Source: Lingula anatina (taxonomy: Eukaryota; Brachiopoda; Lingulata; Lingulida; Lingulidae). From it: DNA of 64,000 nucleotides. Position 1 is the first letter of the stretch, and every line of letters begins with the position of its first letter. Shown here in pieces: positions 60,965-64,000 of the stretch. The notes below the pieces were generated by a model. That model was given only the letters and a program-made list of their open reading frames with translations, was not told the DNA's origin and did not search any database. The stretch lies in contig NW_019775466.1 of NCBI RefSeq assembly GCF_001039355.2, forward strand, positions 193,143 to 257,142, written 5' to 3'. A program made the position numbers and the translations under genes.

Positions 60965-62818
60965 TGTAGTCTGGATGGAAATAAGACGACCCATTTCTTA
61001 CTGGTACCAGTGGGTTTGGCATCAGCTAGACATTCATAAGAAATGGTTGTCACCTGTGTAATGTACTAGCATCAGGTGTCACCCTGTACTACTGTACCCA
61101 TTTGAATCTACTAGGTGACAGATTGGAAATCTCAGTCAGTCTTTTTTATAATCTGCTACATGTGTAATGGCTAATAAGGGCAACACTTGTAGGTGATATT
61201 CAAGGAGGAAACCACCAAGAGACTGTCAGTTGGCAAAGTTTTACTTACATGTATTGTAACATAACAATCTTTATGTTATGGAATAATTTATTATTTGGAA
61301 TTGACAATGTGTTCATGGTCTGTTTGGATTCATCTCAAATTTCCAGGACCGTGCCTGAATATTCACATGATTTTAAAAAGTTGCAGAAACATTCCACAAT
61401 CAGTTAATTTTAAAACTAAAGACAGGGGCAAATAAAACATATTTTTTAAAAGTATGTTAAACTGCGTTTACTTTGTAGGTGGAGTCTTTATGAAGGTAAA
61501 AGATTATTGTTCAGTGTTATTTCTACAGCCAAGAAGTTAAAGTACATATGAATATTCTATCTTCAGGTGATCTTGTTATTTCTTTCACCCAAGGATACCA
61601 TATTTGTAAATAATTGGGACATGTTACAAGCAAGTATGTTTGGCGATTCTTGGAGTACCAATCCGTGTACCTAAAAGCATTCACAGTCTACTTACAGCTG
61701 TTCTGCATTTAGTAGACCGCAGCATTACAATTTCTTACCAAGGAAAGACAGTCTAGGCCCTCCTACTGCCACTGCACTTTGTCAGGACAAGGAGTCCTGT
61801 TGAAACTCCTTGGTCAGGATCAGCTTATCTCTGACCATCGGGATCGCTATTAGTTCGTTACAAAATTGTTGAATCTTCTTCAATTTTCAACATGATATAC
61901 TAAAGGCCCCAGTGATATCAAAGTTCAGGGTCATCAGTGGGATTGGTTAGATTATACAGTAAGTTATGCCGCCACAGGTGGATTGTAAATGTGCCGACAG
62001 TGTGTGAATATCTGCGTGTTACCGCCTTGCTTCATTATACATGTACTTGCGCTGTTTTATGTAACGGAATGCAATTATTCATGAAAACAACGTAAGCCGC
62101 CACTCCTAAGTTCTATCCTGTCGAAGGATCACATGTTGCATCCTTTAAGTTTTTTTTAAAGAACCTAGTTTCCCTCCCGTATTGTGGTTACAGTAGATAA
62201 CCTCATGAATTTTATCCTCCAATATTACGGTAAGAGTGGTGTGAATGGAAAAGCTTGAACAGCAGGACAGCTGTAATTTATTTGAAGAATGAAAATTTGA
62301 GAGAAACTATATATTGCTATATTAACACATGACGATTAATTGTGTTTATGATTTCAAGCAAATAATGAAAAATAACAATTAATTAATAGGTAAATAAATA
62401 AATTAAGGGATAAATAAATTAGTGAATGGATATTGAAAATAAGAAAAGTAAACGGATAACAGCAAATGGATTAATCGTAAGTGTATAAATAACCTAGGAA
62501 CTGACGAGAGCCTTAATGGCAGACCATTGCATATTATTATCATGTTCACACATTCATCAGTGTAATTTCTTGATTTAAAATGAACGCTGTTTTCAAACAT
62601 ATTGAAAAAATATTATAAAGAAATCTAGCAAGAGCTAGAGCTGAAGAACCATCGTCTATAGCTTTAAGCGTATAAAGCCTCTACTCACCAACGATATTCT
62701 CACCCCCATCGCTACGGTCTCACTTCAGTAAGAATGTCATTTTCATTGTTAATGCTGCACTCCATGCACTTTTATGTTTATTTGTCGATGTAAAAGTTTT
62801 CAGTAGCTTCAACTCGTG
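60965..62818. other. IFT22 3' UTR and intergenic region
   Basis: It holds the IFT22 3' UTR, with an AATAAA near 61431, then gene-free DNA. A short imperfect hairpin (arms GACAAGGAGT and ACTCCTTGGTC, about 61787-61819) and AT-rich low-complexity sequence at 62330-62450 were seen. The 3' end precedes the next gene's ATG. Nothing else is supported. Confidence 0.55.
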
Positions 62819-64000
62819 ATGTCTGCAATAAACGGGATAATGCTTTCCTCACGGACGCTGGTGCTGATGAGTTTGATTCTTTTTACCGCCAATATTGATT
62901 GGAAATAGTAAGTGAAAAATCAATATTAAGGGCCAACATACAGTATACCGGTGTATTTTCTCAAGTTATAGTTATTCAATGTGCATATTTAATGTCGATA
63001 TATTTAACAATTTAGCCACTTTAGGGTCGTAATTTAGGCAAAGTAAAAATTAAAAAAAGGAAGAAACGTTTTCTACCCGTCGGTATAGAAATGTTAATGT
63101 GTATAAAAATGTTGATGTGTATTATTTGTTAACGCGTTATTGACGCATACTGCTCGCGTAAAGTTGAATTCATAAGCTAAAATAGGAAGTGTTTGTGTAG
63201 CGTTTTGATTAGTTGAAAGTTGCTCACCGAGTGATAATTATTCGTTTTTAAATACGTTTATAAAAACAAAATATTACTTTACCCAAATTTGTTTGAGAAG
63301 ATGTAGCAAGTATTTGATAACTGGTAATAATTGCAATTTTGCCCATTAAACATTATGATGTGATTCTTTTTTTTTATCTCATTGTGGACTTAATGTTACT
63401 TGTTTGACTTTGTAGTGTTTCTGCACTTCCTGGTCCAGTTTTACAGGACCCCAGGCCATTGTGGCAACCCTCTAACCTGGAGTTTGTAACCTTTAACACA
63501 GGCCTGCACGCAGCTGATGTTCCCGAGTGAGTTAAAAATGAAACAATGTGTCATAATTTCAAAAAAAAGAGAAGATATGTTCCCAAACATTTTGTTTCAA
63601 TAAACTTGAGCAGCTATCTTTTCTTTCTTTACGTCAGAACGGTTGAATTGAAACAATAAGTAAGATAAAATTACCAAACTGTCCTATCATTTGTGTCATT
63701 TAAATAGGTATGAAAGCCGCCGAGATGCATTTCTGGACACAGTAACCAATGCAGGCATTCCTGGCGATGTCGTCTGCCTACAAGAAGTTTGGGAAGCAGA
63801 CGACTTACGCGCCATTGTGAGAGCCGCCCGGTCTCAGTTTCCTTACTCCTTCAGTGCCTTGCACGTATTTCATACAGTCCTCTCGGATTCTTCATCAACC
63901 CCTGCCTGTGAAAAGGCAAGTATTTCCAAAGTGATCCTATGTCTTTCAACCAAGTGTACAACTTTAACTGGATTACAAGGCGCCGTGTGCGCCTTAACGG
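62819..64000 (+). CDS. Secreted endonuclease/exonuclease/phosphatase-fold protein, N-terminal part
   Basis: Exons 62819-62907, 63416-63526 and 63708 to the window edge, phases 2 and 2, with GT-AG borders. A signal peptide (MLSSRTLVLMSLILFT, with an optional upstream Met seven codons earlier) precedes a short linker. LEFVTFNTGLHAADVPEYE holds the conserved Asn of the first motif of this fold. VVCLQEVW holds the metal-binding Glu. Continuing the reading frame past AAG at about 63915 gives a cysteine-containing insert (STPACEKA, ILCLSTKC, GAVCALT), so I take exon 3 to run to the edge. Known: this superfamily includes DNase I-like nucleases, neutral sphingomyelinases and inositol phosphatases. 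The secreted Cys-rich form suggests an extracellular phosphodiesterase. The substrate is undetermined, and the catalytic His/Asp are off the window. Confidence 0.8.

Noticed and set aside
60721-61053. 110-codon minus-strand frame
   Set aside because: It is antisense to the last IFT22 exon.
61787-61819. Short imperfect hairpin as a microRNA precursor
   Set aside because: The stem is only about ten base pairs with a bulge, too short for a pre-miRNA.
1-64000. tRNA, rRNA, CRISPR array, viral or bacterial operon features
   Set aside because: No cloverleaf, rRNA-like block, spaced short repeats or dense intronless coding was seen; everything fits a spliced animal genome.

Overview
This is a stretch of AT-rich animal nuclear DNA: short exons with GT-AG introns, microsatellites and homopolymer runs, and no operons. 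The TIKI-family Wnt protease gene points to a non-ecdysozoan animal, because TIKI is known from cnidarians, lophotrochozoans and deuterostomes but not from flies or nematodes. A highly heterozygous marine invertebrate fits, but the species cannot be named from the sequence. Most genes here show only as fragments in single reading frames. I rebuilt them by joining exons whose splice sites and phases agree.

Layout: (1) 1-17000, minus strand: 5' part of a TIKI metalloprotease gene with a 13.7-kb second intron. (2) 17000-23376: gene-poor intergenic DNA with CT/CA microsatellites. (3) 23377-28209, minus: complete LSM4 in five exons, the first coding exon being only the ATG. (4) 29413-41854, plus: a 23-exon gene for an approx. 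1835-residue DUF4062-like/NACHT/WD40 STAND protein, divergent from LSM4, with a one-base frameshift near 38700. (5) 43732-45475, plus: a two-exon GT32-type DXD glycosyltransferase. (6) 45913-47031, minus: a three-exon gene for an unrecognised 162-residue secreted protein, tail to tail with the glycosyltransferase. (7) 47795-48099: first two exons of IFT22. (8) From 48731 the block 40179-48370 repeats with a few percent divergence: last four NACHT-WD exons, second glycosyltransferase, second secreted-protein gene, then a complete IFT22 (56412-60964). (9) 62819-64000, plus: start of a secreted endonuclease/exonuclease/phosphatase-fold protein.

Three single N bases (37999, 48527, 59013) look like contig joins. 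The one at 59013 separates two base-for-base identical 1752-bp copies of the IFT22 middle, almost certainly an unmerged contig overlap. The one at 48527 lies in the junction of the 8.2-kb repeat, which could be a real tandem duplication or two alleles laid end to end. Gene copy number here should therefore be treated with caution.

The most interesting biological observations are a pair of homologous, phase-matched, apparently mutually exclusive IFT22 exons that swap the degenerate G4 segment of this small GTPase, and the unrecognised secreted-protein gene, open and correctly spliced in both copies. The genes form no single pathway: TIKI acts on Wnt ligands, LSM4 in U6 snRNP and mRNA decay, IFT22 in cilia, the glycosyltransferase in the Golgi.
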